64,000 nucleotides of DNA. Origin: Nocardioides palaemonis (GTDB lineage: Bacteria > Actinomycetota > Actinomycetes > Propionibacteriales > Nocardioidaceae). Both the position numbers and the translations under genes were made by a program. Location of the stretch: positions 1,178,001-1,242,000 of the forward strand of contig NZ_JAGVQR010000001.1 in assembly GCF_018275325.1 (NCBI RefSeq). The letters are read 5' to 3'. The notes beneath the pieces are model-generated. The model did not search any database. It was not told where the DNA came from and was given only the letters and a program-made list of their open reading frames with translations. The first letter of the stretch is position 1. Every line of letters begins with the position of its first letter. Below are positions 44,120 to 52,492 of this stretch, piece after piece.

Positions 44120-45376
44120 ATGTCCCCCAGCTCTCGCAGGTTCCTCGCCGCCGCGGCCGCCGCGGTCGTCCTCACCCCGCTCTCCGGGACGGTGCTCGTG
44201 CCCGCCGAGGCGGCTCGCCCGACCTGCGGCGGCCTGAAGGCGACGATGGTCGGGAACGACAAGGCCAACACGATCACCGGCACGCCCAAGCGCGACGTCA
44301 TCGTCGCCCGCGGCGGCAACGACACCATCCGCGGTCTCGGCGGCAACGACGTCATCTGCGGTGGCGACGGGGCCGACACGATCTTCGGCGGCGACGGCAA
44401 CGACCGGCTCGACGGCGGAGCCGACCTGGTGCGGCTCGACCGGTTCGGTCGGGTGGTGAAGAAGGGCGACACCCTCATCGGTGGCGCCGGCAACGACACC
44501 ATCGAGCTCGGCTACGACCCGCGGCCCGCGACCGAGGGCACCGCCTCCGTCCTCGACGGCGTCTCCTACCGCGACGCGCCGGCCCCGATGGTCGTCGACT
44601 TCAGCTCGGGACAGACCGTCGCGATCGCGGCCGACGGCAGCGACACGGTGTCCGGTGTGCTCGGCGGCATCCGCGTCATCGGCACCGCGTTCGGCGACAC
44701 CGTCAAGGGCACCAACAAGGCCGACGTCATCCTCGCTCGCGGCGGCGACGACACGATCTTCGGCCGTGGCGGTGACGACACGATCGCCGCCGACTCCTCC
44801 GGTGCGCCCGGCAACGACCGGCTCTACGGCGACGCGGGAGACGACAGGATCACCGGCAGCCTGGGCTCTGACCTCTTCGTCGGCGGCAGCGGCAGCGACG
44901 TGCTGACCTCGTCGTCCGAGATCCACCAGCAGCTCCGCGGCGGCAGCGGCTCGGACACGATCACCTTCCCGCTCCCGGTGGACTCCGGGTTCGTCGCCAA
45001 GGGCTTCGGCGGGCAGGACCGGCTGCGGCTGCTGCCCAGCTCGAACCCGGCGCTCAAGCCGACGCTGCGCATCGACCAGCTGAAGAAGACCACGATCCGC
45101 GGCCTCCAGCCCTACACGCTCGAGGGCAAGGTCAGCGGGTTCAACGACGTCCAGCTGCCGGCCCGGGCGAAGTCGGTCTTCAAGGGCAGCAACGAGTCCG
45201 AGATCGTGGCCGCCAACCCCGACTACCGCGTCGAGCTCTACGGACGCGGCGGCGCCGACGTGCTGATCGGCTCCGACGAGCCCGACCGGCTCGACGGCGG
45301 CAAGGGCTTCGACATCGTCCGCGGGCGCGGCGGCAACGACACCTGCAAGAACGCGGAGAAGCGCTCCAGCTGCTGA
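44120..45376 (+). CDS. Secreted RTX-like calcium-binding repeat protein
   Basis: A 418-residue exported protein. A Sec signal peptide (residues 1-~31, FLAAAAAAVVLTPLSG ... AEAA) is followed by Asp/Gly nonapeptide repeats GGxGxDxx: GGNDTIRGLGGNDVICGGDG, GGAGNDTIELG, GGDDTIFGRGGDDTIA and near the end GGKGFDIVRGRGGNDTC. Such repeats fold as Ca-binding beta-rolls. A middle section without repeats (~150-190, ~290-360) separates the blocks. There are no RTX-type type I secretion genes nearby, so export is by Sec. Function unknown. GAAAGG precedes ATG 44120. Confidence 0.85.
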   Translation: MSPSSRRFLAAAAAAVVLTPLSGTVLVPAEAARPTCGGLKATMVGNDKANTITGTPKRDVIVARGGNDTIRGLGGNDVICGGDGADTIFGGDGNDRLDGGADLVRLDRFGRVVKKGDTLIGGAGNDTIELGYDPRPATEGTASVLDGVSYRDAPAPMVVDFSSGQTVAIAADGSDTVSGVLGGIRVIGTAFGDTVKGTNKADVILARGGDDTIFGRGGDDTIAADSSGAPGNDRLYGDAGDDRITGSLGSDLFVGGSGSDVLTSSSEIHQQLRGGSGSDTITFPLPVDSGFVAKGFGGQDRLRLLPSSNPALKPTLRIDQLKKTTIRGLQPYTLEGKVSGFNDVQLPARAKSVFKGSNESEIVAANPDYRVELYGRGGADVLIGSDEPDRLDGGKGFDIVRGRGGNDTCKNAEKRSSC

Positions 45377-45415
45377 GCCGTCGGTGCCGCGTCGGAGGAG
45401 GTCCCGGGACTCTCC

Positions 45416-45421
45416 TAGGAT
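45416..45421 (+). promoter_or_regulatory. -10 box of gatCAB (leaderless)
   Basis: TAGGAT ends six bases before the gatC ATG at 45428, and no Shine-Dalgarno sequence is present. Confidence 0.55.
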
Positions 45422-45427
45422 CACCCC

Positions 45428-45727
45428 ATGCCTGAGATCTCCCGGGAGGAAGTGGCCCACCTCGCCACCCTCGCCCGCATCGACCTCTCCGACGCCGAGC
45501 TCGACCACCTCGCGCCCCAGCTGAGCGTGATCCTCGAGTCCGTCGCGTCCATCAACGGAGTCGCCGGTGACGACGTGCCGCCCACCTCGCACGCCATCCC
45601 GCTGACCAACGTCTTCCGCGAGGACGTCGTGGTGCCGGGCCTGACCGCCGAGGAGGCGCTGTCGGGCGCCCCGGCGGTGGAGGAGCAGCGCTTCTCCGTC
45701 CCGCGGATCCTGGGTGAGGAGGCCTGA
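45428..45727 (+). CDS. gatC: Asp-tRNA(Asn)/Glu-tRNA(Gln) amidotransferase subunit C
   Basis: A 99-residue small subunit that holds GatA and GatB together. [22 protein letters not shown] and [24 protein letters not shown] segments (here [20 protein letters not shown]) are typical. ATG 45428 follows a leaderless -10 box. Its stop shares one base with the gatA ATG, so translation is coupled. Confidence 0.95.
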   Translation: MPEISREEVAHLATLARIDLSDAELDHLAPQLSVILESVASINGVAGDDVPPTSHAIPLTNVFREDVVVPGLTAEEALSGAPAVEEQRFSVPRILGEEA

Positions 45728-47250
45728 TGAGCGACCTGACCCGGCGCACCGCCGCCGACCTCGCGGACGCGCTCGCCTCCGGCGACGTCACCTCGGTCGA
45801 GCTCACCGAGGCCCACCTGGACCGCATCGGGGCCGTCGACACCGACGTCCACGCCTTCCTGCACGTCGACCGCGACGGTGCGCTCGCCGACGCCGCCGAC
45901 TCCGACGCCCGCCGCGCCCGCGGCGAGGCCCGCGGCGCCCTCGACGGCGTACCGATCGCGGTCAAGGACGTGCTCGCGACCCGGGGCCTGCCGACCACCT
46001 GCGGCTCGAAGATCCTCGAGGGCTGGGTGCCGCCCTACGACGCCACCGTCGTCACGCGGCTGCGCGAGGCCGGCCTCCCGATCCTCGGCAAGACCAACAT
46101 GGACGAGTTCGCGATGGGCTCCTCCACCGAGCACTCCGCCTACGGCCCGACCCGCAACCCGTGGGACCTGGACCGGATCCCCGGCGGCTCCGGCGGTGGC
46201 TCGGCCGCGGCCGTGGCCGCCTTCGAGGCGCCGCTGGCCATCGGCACCGACACCGGTGGCTCGATCCGCCAGCCCGGCGCGGTCACCGGCACCGTGGGCG
46301 TCAAGCCCACCTACGGCGGCGTCTCGCGCTACGGCCTGGTCGCGCTCGCCAACAGCCTCGACCAGGCGGGCCCCGTGACCCGCACCGTCCTCGACGCGGC
46401 GATGCTGCACGACGTGATCGGCGGGCACGACCCGCGCGACTCCACCTCGATCGCGCAGGACTGGCCGTCGTTCACCGGGGCCGCCCGCACCGGGTCCACC
46501 GGCGACCTGACCGGCGTCAGGGTCGGCGTCATCACCGAGCTGGCCGGCGAGGGCTGGCAGTCCGGTGTGATGGCTCGCTTCCAGGAGTCCGTCGACCTGA
46601 TGGTCGCCGCGGGCGCCGAGGTCGTCGAGGTGTCGTGCCCCTCGTTCGTGCACGCGCTGGCCGCCTACTACCTGATCCTGCCGGCCGAGGCGTCGAGCAA
46701 CCTCGCGAAGTTCGACGCGATGCGCTACGGCCTGCGGGTCACGCCCGACGGCGACCCGTCGGCCGAGGAGGTCATGCGGGCCACCCGCGACGCCGGCTTC
46801 GGCGACGAGGTCAAGCGCCGGATCATCCTCGGCACCTACGCCCTGTCCAGCGGCTACTACGACGCCTACTACGGCCAGGCGCAGAAGATCCGCACGCTCA
46901 TCAGTCGCGACTTCGACGCCGCCTTCGCCCGGGTAGACGTGCTGGTCTCGCCGACCGCGCCGACGACGGCGTTCCGGCTGGGGGAGAAGCTCGACGACCC
47001 GATGGCGATGTACCTCAACGACCTCGCCACCATCCCCGCCAACCTGGCCGGCGTCCCGGGCATCTCGGTGCCCAACGGCCTCGCCGAGGAGGACGGCCTG
47101 CCCGTCGGCCTCCAGGTCCTGGCCCCGGCGCTCGCCGACGACCGCGTCTACCGCGTCGGCGCCGCACTGGAGACGCTGCACGAGAAGACGTGGGGAGCGC
47201 CCCTCATCGAGAAGGCGCCCGCCCTGCCCACGAAGGAGTCGGACCGATGA
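45727..47250 (+). CDS. gatA: Glutamyl-tRNA(Gln) amidotransferase subunit A
   Basis: A 507-residue amidase-signature enzyme that frees ammonia from glutamine for tRNA amidation. The Lys of the Ser-cis-Ser-Lys triad is in [14 protein letters not shown] (near residue 79), and the Ser pair is in [14 protein letters not shown] and [16 protein letters not shown]. It forms the GatCAB complex with its neighbours, allowing Gln-tRNA (and Asn-tRNA) formation where GlnRS is lacking. Overlaps gatB by four bases (ATGA). Confidence 0.97.
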   Translation: MSDLTRRTAADLADALASGDVTSVELTEAHLDRIGAVDTDVHAFLHVDRDGALADAADSDARRARGEARGALDGVPIAVKDVLATRGLPTTCGSKILEGWVPPYDATVVTRLREAGLPILGKTNMDEFAMGSSTEHSAYGPTRNPWDLDRIPGGSGGGSAAAVAAFEAPLAIGTDTGGSIRQPGAVTGTVGVKPTYGGVSRYGLVALANSLDQAGPVTRTVLDAAMLHDVIGGHDPRDSTSIAQDWPSFTGAARTGSTGDLTGVRVGVITELAGEGWQSGVMARFQESVDLMVAAGAEVVEVSCPSFVHALAAYYLILPAEASSNLAKFDAMRYGLRVTPDGDPSAEEVMRATRDAGFGDEVKRRIILGTYALSSGYYDAYYGQAQKIRTLISRDFDAAFARVDVLVSPTAPTTAFRLGEKLDDPMAMYLNDLATIPANLAGVPGISVPNGLAEEDGLPVGLQVLAPALADDRVYRVGAALETLHEKTWGAPLIEKAPALPTKESDR

Positions 47251-48770
47251 CCTCCACCACCGACACGGCCCTCGTGCCGTTCGACGACGTGCTCGCGTCC
47301 TACGACCCCGCGCTGGGCCTCGAGGTGCACGTCGAGCTCAACACCGCCTCGAAGATGTTCTGCGGCTGCCCGGCCGTCTTCGGCGGCGAGCCCAACGCCG
47401 GCGTGTGCCCGACCTGCCTCGGCCTGCCCGGCGCGATGCCGGTGGTCAACGGCAAGGCGGTGGAGTCGGCCATCCGGATCGGCCTCGCGCTCAACTGCGA
47501 CATCGCCGAGTGGTGCCGGTTCGCCCGGAAGAACTACTTCTACCCGGACATGCCGAAGAACTTCCAGACCTCGCAGTACGACGAGCCGATTGCCTTCGAC
47601 GGCTACATGGACGTCACGGTGCCGGTCGAGGGGGGCGATGACGAGACCTACCGCGTCGAGATCGAGCGCGCCCACATGGAGGAGGACACCGGCAAGTCGC
47701 TGCACGTCGGTGGCGCCACCGGCCGCATCCACGGCGCCGACCACTCGCTGGTCGACTACAACCGCGCCGGCATCCCGCTCATCGAGATCGTCACCCGGCC
47801 GATCCTCGGCGCGGGCGCGAAGGCACCCGAGGTCGCGAAGGCGTACGTCGCCCAGCTGCGCGAGCTGATCGTCGCGCTCGGCGTCTCCGAGGCCCGGATG
47901 GACCAGGGCAACCTGCGCGCCGACGTCAACCTCTCGCTGTCGCCCAAGGGCAGCGGCGTGCTCGGCACCCGCACCGAGACCAAGAACGTCAACTCGTTCC
48001 GCTCCGTGGAGCGGGCCGTGCGCTACGAGATGCAGCGCCACGCCGCGATCCTCGACGGCGGCGGCTCGATCCTGCAGGAGACCCGTCACTGGCACGAGGA
48101 CACCGGCATCACGACCAGCGGCCGGGAGAAGTCGGACGCCGAGGACTACCGCTACTTCCCCGAGCCCGACCTGGTGCCGGTCGCTCCGAGTCGCGAGTGG
48201 GTCGAGGAGCTGCGCGCCACGCTCCCGGAGAACCCGACCGCGAAGCGCGCCCGGCTGCAGGCCGAGTGGGGCTTCAGCGACATGGAGATGCGCGACACCA
48301 TCGGTGCCGGCGCACTCGGCCTGGTCGAGGAGACCATCGCCGAGGGCACCGCCCCGCAGGCCGCCCGCAAGTGGTGGCTCGGCGAGCTCGCCCGGCGCAG
48401 CAACGAGGACGGCGTCGACCTCGTCGACCTGCCGATCACCCCCGCGCAGGTCGCGCGGATCCAGGCGCTCGTGGACGAGAAGGTCGTCAACGACAAGCTG
48501 GCGCGGCAGGTCTTCGAGGGCGTGCTGGCGGGCGAGGGGTCGCCCGACGAGGTCGTCGAGAAGCGCGGCCTCGCGGTCGTGTCCGACGACGGGGCGCTCG
48601 GCGTGGCGGTCGACAACGCCATCGCGGCCAACCCCGACGTCGCCGACAAGATCCGCGACGGCAAGGTCGCGGCGGCCGGTGCGCTCATCGGTGCGGTGAT
48701 GAAGGAGATGCGTGGACAGGCCGACGCCGGACGGGTCCGCGAGCTGATCCTGGAAAAGTTGGCTGTCTAG
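47247..48770 (+). CDS. gatB: Aspartyl/glutamyl-tRNA amidotransferase subunit B
   Basis: A 507-residue subunit that activates mischarged tRNA with ATP and accepts ammonia from Gat[21 protein letters not shown] with [13 protein letters not shown] (Zn Cys), [16 protein letters not shown], and [14 protein letters not shown] are diagnostic. The tail domain covers ~360-507. ATG 47247 overlaps the gatA stop. A short AAGTTG/CAACTT hairpin (48756-48777) spans the stop codon. Confidence 0.97.
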   Translation: MTSTTDTALVPFDDVLASYDPALGLEVHVELNTASKMFCGCPAVFGGEPNAGVCPTCLGLPGAMPVVNGKAVESAIRIGLALNCDIAEWCRFARKNYFYPDMPKNFQTSQYDEPIAFDGYMDVTVPVEGGDDETYRVEIERAHMEEDTGKSLHVGGATGRIHGADHSLVDYNRAGIPLIEIVTRPILGAGAKAPEVAKAYVAQLRELIVALGVSEARMDQGNLRADVNLSLSPKGSGVLGTRTETKNVNSFRSVERAVRYEMQRHAAILDGGGSILQETRHWHEDTGITTSGREKSDAEDYRYFPEPDLVPVAPSREWVEELRATLPENPTAKRARLQAEWGFSDMEMRDTIGAGALGLVEETIAEGTAPQAARKWWLGELARRSNEDGVDLVDLPITPAQVARIQALVDEKVVNDKLARQVFEGVLAGEGSPDEVVEKRGLAVVSDDGALGVAVDNAIAANPDVADKIRDGKVAAAGALIGAVMKEMRGQADAGRVRELILEKLAV

Positions 48771-48777
48771 ACAACTT
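48756..48777 (+). terminator. Weak hairpin across the gatB stop
   Basis: AAGTTG (48756-48761) and CAACTT (48772-48777) form a 6-bp stem around the TAG at 48768-48770, followed by GTT. It is AT-richer than the surroundings, but too short to be a sure terminator. Confidence 0.3.
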
Positions 48778-48782
48778 GTTAG

Positions 48783-48888
48783 GGTGCGAGCGAGTCACAC
48801 AGGTCACATCACCAACCAACGCTCGCACCACGTGGGGGAGCGCAGGGGCCGGACCCGGCGCCTGCTCCCGGCGGGCGGGAAGGAAAGC
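48783..48888 (+). other. Structured 5' leader of the first toroid gene
   Basis: GGTGCGAGCG (48783-48792) pairs with CGCTCGCACC (48830-48839). A second hairpin is formed by GGGAGC...GCCGG and CCGGC...GCTCCC just before the Shine-Dalgarno sequence AAGGAAAG. I looked for the cobalamin riboswitch core (GCTGACCCGCAAC-like) and do not find it here. Nature of the element is unknown. Confidence 0.4.
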
Positions 48889-50298
48889 ATGCTTCATCGC
48901 AACCGACCTCTCCGGACGGCCACCGCCGTCCTCGCGACCGCCGCCCTGGGCGCCGGCGTCCTCGGCGCGGCCCCCGCCTCGGCGGACCCGTCCCCGGCGC
49001 TGCGCTCGGCCAAGGCCGCGGTCAGCACCGACAGCACGCCGTCGACCATCGCCGCCGAGTGGATGGCCGGTGAGCTCGAGAACGGCCTGCTCATCAGCGG
49101 GACCAACCCTGACTTCGGCCTCACCATCGACACCGGCATGGCGCTGTCGACCATCGCCAGCCAGGGCGGCACCGTCACGGCGATCAACAACACCCTCGAG
49201 CCCCGCATCGCCGAGTACGTCGGCAACGGGACCGAGGAGTCGTACGCCGGTCCGCTGGCCAAGGCAGCGACCTTCGCCCGGATCGCCAAGAAGAACCCGA
49301 CGAGCTACGGGGGGATCAACCTGATCACCCGCCTCGAGGAGCGCACCGCCGACGTCCCGGCCGACCCGGCCGCGGAGCCGCAGAAGGCCGCCATCGCCGG
49401 CCGGATCTTCGACAAGTCCGCGTCGGGCAACTACGCCAACGTGGTCGGCCAGTCCTACGCCGTGCGCGCCCTCACGCTCGCGCAGTCGACCGAGGCGGCC
49501 GCCGCCCGCGACTTCCTGCTCAAGCAGCAGTGCGCGTCCGGCGCCTTCCGCGTCGACTTCGCCAACGCCGACCAGCCCGTCCAGGCCTGCACCGACGGTG
49601 CGGCCGGCAGCGAGGCCGACCCGGACGCCACCGCGTTCGCGGTGATCAACCTCGTCGAGTCGGGCGACAAGTCCGCGGCCGTCGTCGGCGCGCTCGCCAA
49701 GGCCGGCACCTGGCTGGCCGCCCGCCAGCGCAACAGCGGGGCGTTCCGCGCCGCCGCGCCGGTGAGCCAGATCAACACCAACACCACGGCCATCGCGGGC
49801 TACGCCCTCGGCCTGCTGAAGAACCGCGACGCGTCGCAGAAGGCCGCCCTGTGGGTGCGCAAGAACCAGCCGGTCGACAAGTACAAGTGCCGCACCGCGC
49901 TGACCAAGGACACGGGTGCCGTGGCCTACCGCAAGGACCGGGTCAAGGCCTCGACGACCAGCGGCATCCCGGCGGACGCCCGCAGCGAGTGGCGCCGTGC
50001 CACCTCGCAGGCGATCCTCGGCCTGCAGTTCGCCCCCGCGAGCAAGGACAAGCTGCGCATCGTCTCGGTGCGCAAGCAGGCCCGCTCGGGCGAGCGCGTG
50101 CAGTTCCGCGTCTTCGGCCTCGCGCCGAGCGAGAGCGCCTGCATGCAGGTCAAGGGTGACTTCCTGCGCGTGAAGGGCAAGAAGTCGGGCGACAAGATCG
50201 TGCGCAAGCTCCAGCTGCCCGCCGGCAACCAGCGCCGCGTCGGCCTGGTGAAGACCTCGGACGACGAGGCCCGCACCTCGCTGCGCGTGCGCAACTGA
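48889..50298 (+). CDS. Secreted alpha/alpha-toroid (intrinsic-factor alpha-like) protein, paralogue 1
   Basis: A 469-residue exported protein. A Sec signal peptide (1-~32, ending ASA-D) is followed by an alpha/alpha-barrel of the terpenoid-cyclase/transcobalamin-alpha kind at ~45-385, with repeated helices (DFGLTIDTGMALSTIA, NYANVVGQSYAVRALTLA, TAIAGYALGLL). A Cys pair C215/C234 (FLLKQQCASGAFRV ... VQACTDG) is spaced exactly as C204/C223 in the toroid protein encoded by the riboswitch operon. An Ig-like domain (~390-469) ends the protein. There is no anchor, so it is probably released. It has an AAGGAAAG Shine-Dalgarno sequence and its own terminator, and is not under the riboswitch. Confidence 0.75.
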   Translation: MLHRNRPLRTATAVLATAALGAGVLGAAPASADPSPALRSAKAAVSTDSTPSTIAAEWMAGELENGLLISGTNPDFGLTIDTGMALSTIASQGGTVTAINNTLEPRIAEYVGNGTEESYAGPLAKAATFARIAKKNPTSYGGINLITRLEERTADVPADPAAEPQKAAIAGRIFDKSASGNYANVVGQSYAVRALTLAQSTEAAAARDFLLKQQCASGAFRVDFANADQPVQACTDGAAGSEADPDATAFAVINLVESGDKSAAVVGALAKAGTWLAARQRNSGAFRAAAPVSQINTNTTAIAGYALGLLKNRDASQKAALWVRKNQPVDKYKCRTALTKDTGAVAYRKDRVKASTTSGIPADARSEWRRATSQAILGLQFAPASKDKLRIVSVRKQARSGERVQFRVFGLAPSESACMQVKGDFLRVKGKKSGDKIVRKLQLPAGNQRRVGLVKTSDDEARTSLRVRN

Positions 50299-50342
50299 CG
50301 CACCTGCGCCACCCGCACGACCCCGCACCACCTCGTACGACC

Positions 50343-50377
50343 ACCCCGGCCCGGCGTCTCGGACGCCGGGCCGGGGT
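50343..50377 (+). terminator. Strong terminator after the first toroid gene
   Basis: ACCCCGGCCCGGCGTC (50343-50358), loop TCG, GACGCCGGGCCGGGGT (50362-50377): a perfect 16-bp stem. It separates the first toroid gene from the riboswitch operon. Confidence 0.9.
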
Positions 50378-50390
50378 GCGTCCGGGCCCG

Positions 50391-50532
50391 GGTGGGGGTT
50401 ACGCTTCGCGAGCCGCGCCCGACCGGGCCGGCACCACACACGCCCGAGGTGGGGAAAGCCGGTCCGAAGCCGGCGCTGACCCGCAACCGTGGGCACGGGA
50501 GCGATCCCGTGCGAGCCGGAACACCCGCCCCG
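50391..50532 (+). ncRNA. Cobalamin riboswitch
   Basis: The conserved core is present: GGGGAAAGCCGG with CCGAAGCCGGC, followed by the B12 box GCTGACCCGCAACCGT (50475-50490), a variable hairpin GGCACGGGA/TCCCGTGC, and GAGCCGGAACACCCGCCCC at the 3' end, which pairs with GGGTGGGGG near 50390-50398 as the closing stem. It lies 95 bases before the start of the next gene. Family knowledge: binding of adenosyl- or methylcobalamin shuts down the downstream gene, usually a B12 transport or synthesis gene. Confidence 0.93.
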
Positions 50533-50594
50533 ACGCGTCTTGACCACCATCGCTGTCGAGGAATGCAGCGGGGGCGAACCCGGCGCGTGCCGTC

Positions 50595-50624
50595 TTCCTT
50601 CCCGTTGTCGCAGCGAGGAAGGAA
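50595..50624 (+). promoter_or_regulatory. Shine-Dalgarno-masking hairpin (riboswitch expression platform)
   Basis: TTCCTTCC (50595-50602) pairs perfectly with GGAAGGAA (50617-50624), which is the Shine-Dalgarno sequence two bases before ATG 50627. A GAGGAA further upstream (near 50558) could pair with the same TTCCTT in an alternative fold. This points to control of translation start rather than termination. Confidence 0.7.
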
Positions 50625-50626
50625 CC

Positions 50627-52492
50627 ATGAAGCTCTCCCTGTCCCGCAGCGTCGTGCTCGGGGTGGCGGTGTCGCTCGGCACGTCCGTGCTCGCGCAGCC
50701 GCTGCTGACCGCTCCCGCCACGGCCGCGGCCACCGATCCGGCGTCGTCCGCGGCCCGCTCCGGCACCGGCTGGCTGGCCACCCAGCTCACCGACGGCGTC
50801 ATCCACAACCCGAACTTCGGCGGCTTCGACGACTACGGCCTCACCGTCGACATCGCGCTGAGCATGGACGAGGTCGGCGGGGACCAGGCGCTCGTGCGCC
50901 AGGTCCGCCAGGCCATGTCCACCCGCGTGGCCAGCTATGCCACCGGCGTCGACTACGGCGTGCCGGACGACCTCTACTCCGGCTCCTTCGCCAAGGCCCT
51001 CGTCTTCGCCGAGGTCTCCGGTGCCGACCCGCGGGCCTACGGCGGCTTCGACCTCGTCCAGCAGGTCGAGGACCGGGTCATCACGTCCGGCCCGACGGCG
51101 GGCCGCCTCGCCGACCAGGTCGACGGCGGCGCCGACTACGCCAACACCTTCGGCCAGGCGTTCGCTGCCCGTGGCCTCTCGGCCGCCGGGTCCGCGCAGG
51201 CCGCCCCGGTGACCGACTTCCTGCTGCGCCAGCAGTGCTCCTCGGGCTACTTCCGGGTCTTCTTCAGCGCCGCCGACGCGGCCGAGCAGTCGTGCGTCGA
51301 CGGGACCGACCCGACCGACACCGACACCACCGCGCTCGTGGTCTCGCAGCTCGCCGCGATCTCGCCGCGACCGGCGAAGGTGCAGGGCGCGATCGACCGC
51401 GCGGTCGCGTGGCTGGCCTCGACCCAGCGCACCGACGGCTCGTTCGTCGGCAGCGAGTTCACCCCCGACCCCAACTCCAACAGCACCGGCCTCGCCGCCG
51501 CGGCGCTGGCCTGGGGCGGACGCTGCGAGCAGGCCGGCCGGGCCGCCGAGTGGGTCGAGGGGCGCCAGGTCGCTCCCGGCGCCACCGCGCCGCTCGCCGG
51601 CGAGGACGGCGCGATCGCCTACTCCGACGACGCGCTCACCACCGCCCGCGCCGACGGCATCACCGACGCGACGCGCGACCAGTGGTGGCGCGCGACGGTC
51701 CAGGCCGTCGCCGGCCTGACCCAGGCCCGCGGCACCGTCGCCGGCGTCACGCTGGGCGCGACCCCCGCCGAGTCCGGCGCGACGTCCACCGTCACGGTGG
51801 CCGGCGGCCGCACCGGTGACCGCTTCTGCCTCTCCGGTCCGGGCATCACCGGCACCCGCACCCTCGTCGTCGGTGCCGACGGGACCGCGACCGCCCGCGT
51901 CACCGTGCCCGCCTCGGGACAGCCCACCTGGACGGTGAGCGGCCGCGACGGTTCCCGCACGGCGAAGGCCGGCTCCGCCCGCGGTGCCATCACCGGCGTG
52001 ACGCTGTCCGGTCCGTCCGGCTTCCAGCGGGCGCGCGGGCGGGTCTCGCTCGACGTCGCCGGCGCCACCGCAGGTGCCGGCTTCGTGCTCGAGGGTCCCG
52101 GACTGGCCGGCGTGACCGTCTACGCCGGCTCCGACGGCACGCTCACCCGCACCGTCACCCTGCCGAAGGGCACCGGCACCGCCACCTGGACGCTCGTCGG
52201 GGCCGACGGTCGCGTCTCCGCCGAGACCAGCGTGCTCGGCAAGCGCCGCCTGAAGGTCACCACGCCGAAGGGGAAGGGTGCCAAGGCGCGGGTCCTGGTC
52301 CGCCGGCTGGTCGCCGGTGAGAAGGTCCGCCTGCGCGTCGCCGGCCGGACCGTCGCCAAGGGCCGCGCCAACGCCAAGGGTCGCTTCGTCGGCCGGGTCG
52401 CCCTCCCGGAGGGGCGGTCGAAGGTCCGCGTGCGCGCCGTCGGCCAGTTCGCCGACCTGCGCACCGGCTCGACCGTGCTGCGGGCACGATGA
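50627..52492 (+). CDS. Secreted alpha/alpha-toroid (intrinsic-factor alpha-like) protein, paralogue 2, riboswitch-controlled
   Basis: A 621-residue exported protein. After a Sec signal peptide (~1-34), an alpha/alpha-barrel at ~40-366 is like that of terpenoid cyclases and of the N-terminal domain of intrinsic factor (GLTVDIALSMDEVGG, DYANTFGQAFAARGLSAAG, NSTGLAAAALAWGG). The Cys pair C204/C223 (LLRQQCSSGYFRV, QSCVDG) is shared with the paralogue upstream. Three Ig-like repeats follow (~370-621), likely a wall-spanning stalk. It is the first gene under the cobalamin riboswitch and overlaps the DUF4430 gene by four bases (ATGA). I infer that it binds cobalamin together with the next protein. 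Confidence 0.75.
   Translation: MKLSLSRSVVLGVAVSLGTSVLAQPLLTAPATAAATDPASSAARSGTGWLATQLTDGVIHNPNFGGFDDYGLTVDIALSMDEVGGDQALVRQVRQAMSTRVASYATGVDYGVPDDLYSGSFAKALVFAEVSGADPRAYGGFDLVQQVEDRVITSGPTAGRLADQVDGGADYANTFGQAFAARGLSAAGSAQAAPVTDFLLRQQCSSGYFRVFFSAADAAEQSCVDGTDPTDTDTTALVVSQLAAISPRPAKVQGAIDRAVAWLASTQRTDGSFVGSEFTPDPNSNSTGLAAAALAWGGRCEQAGRAAEWVEGRQVAPGATAPLAGEDGAIAYSDDALTTARADGITDATRDQWWRATVQAVAGLTQARGTVAGVTLGATPAESGATSTVTVAGGRTGDRFCLSGPGITGTRTLVVGADGTATARVTVPASGQPTWTVSGRDGSRTAKAGSARGAITGVTLSGPSGFQRARGRVSLDVAGATAGAGFVLEGPGLAGVTVYAGSDGTLTRTVTLPKGTGTATWTLVGADGRVSAETSVLGKRRLKVTTPKGKGAKARVLVRRLVAGEKVRLRVAGRTVAKGRANAKGRFVGRVALPEGRSKVRVRAVGQFADLRTGSTVLRAR

Noticed and set aside
48783..48888. A second cobalamin riboswitch before the first toroid gene
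   Set aside because: The leader is structured, but the GCTGACCCGCAAC-type B12 box and the 3' closing element are missing.
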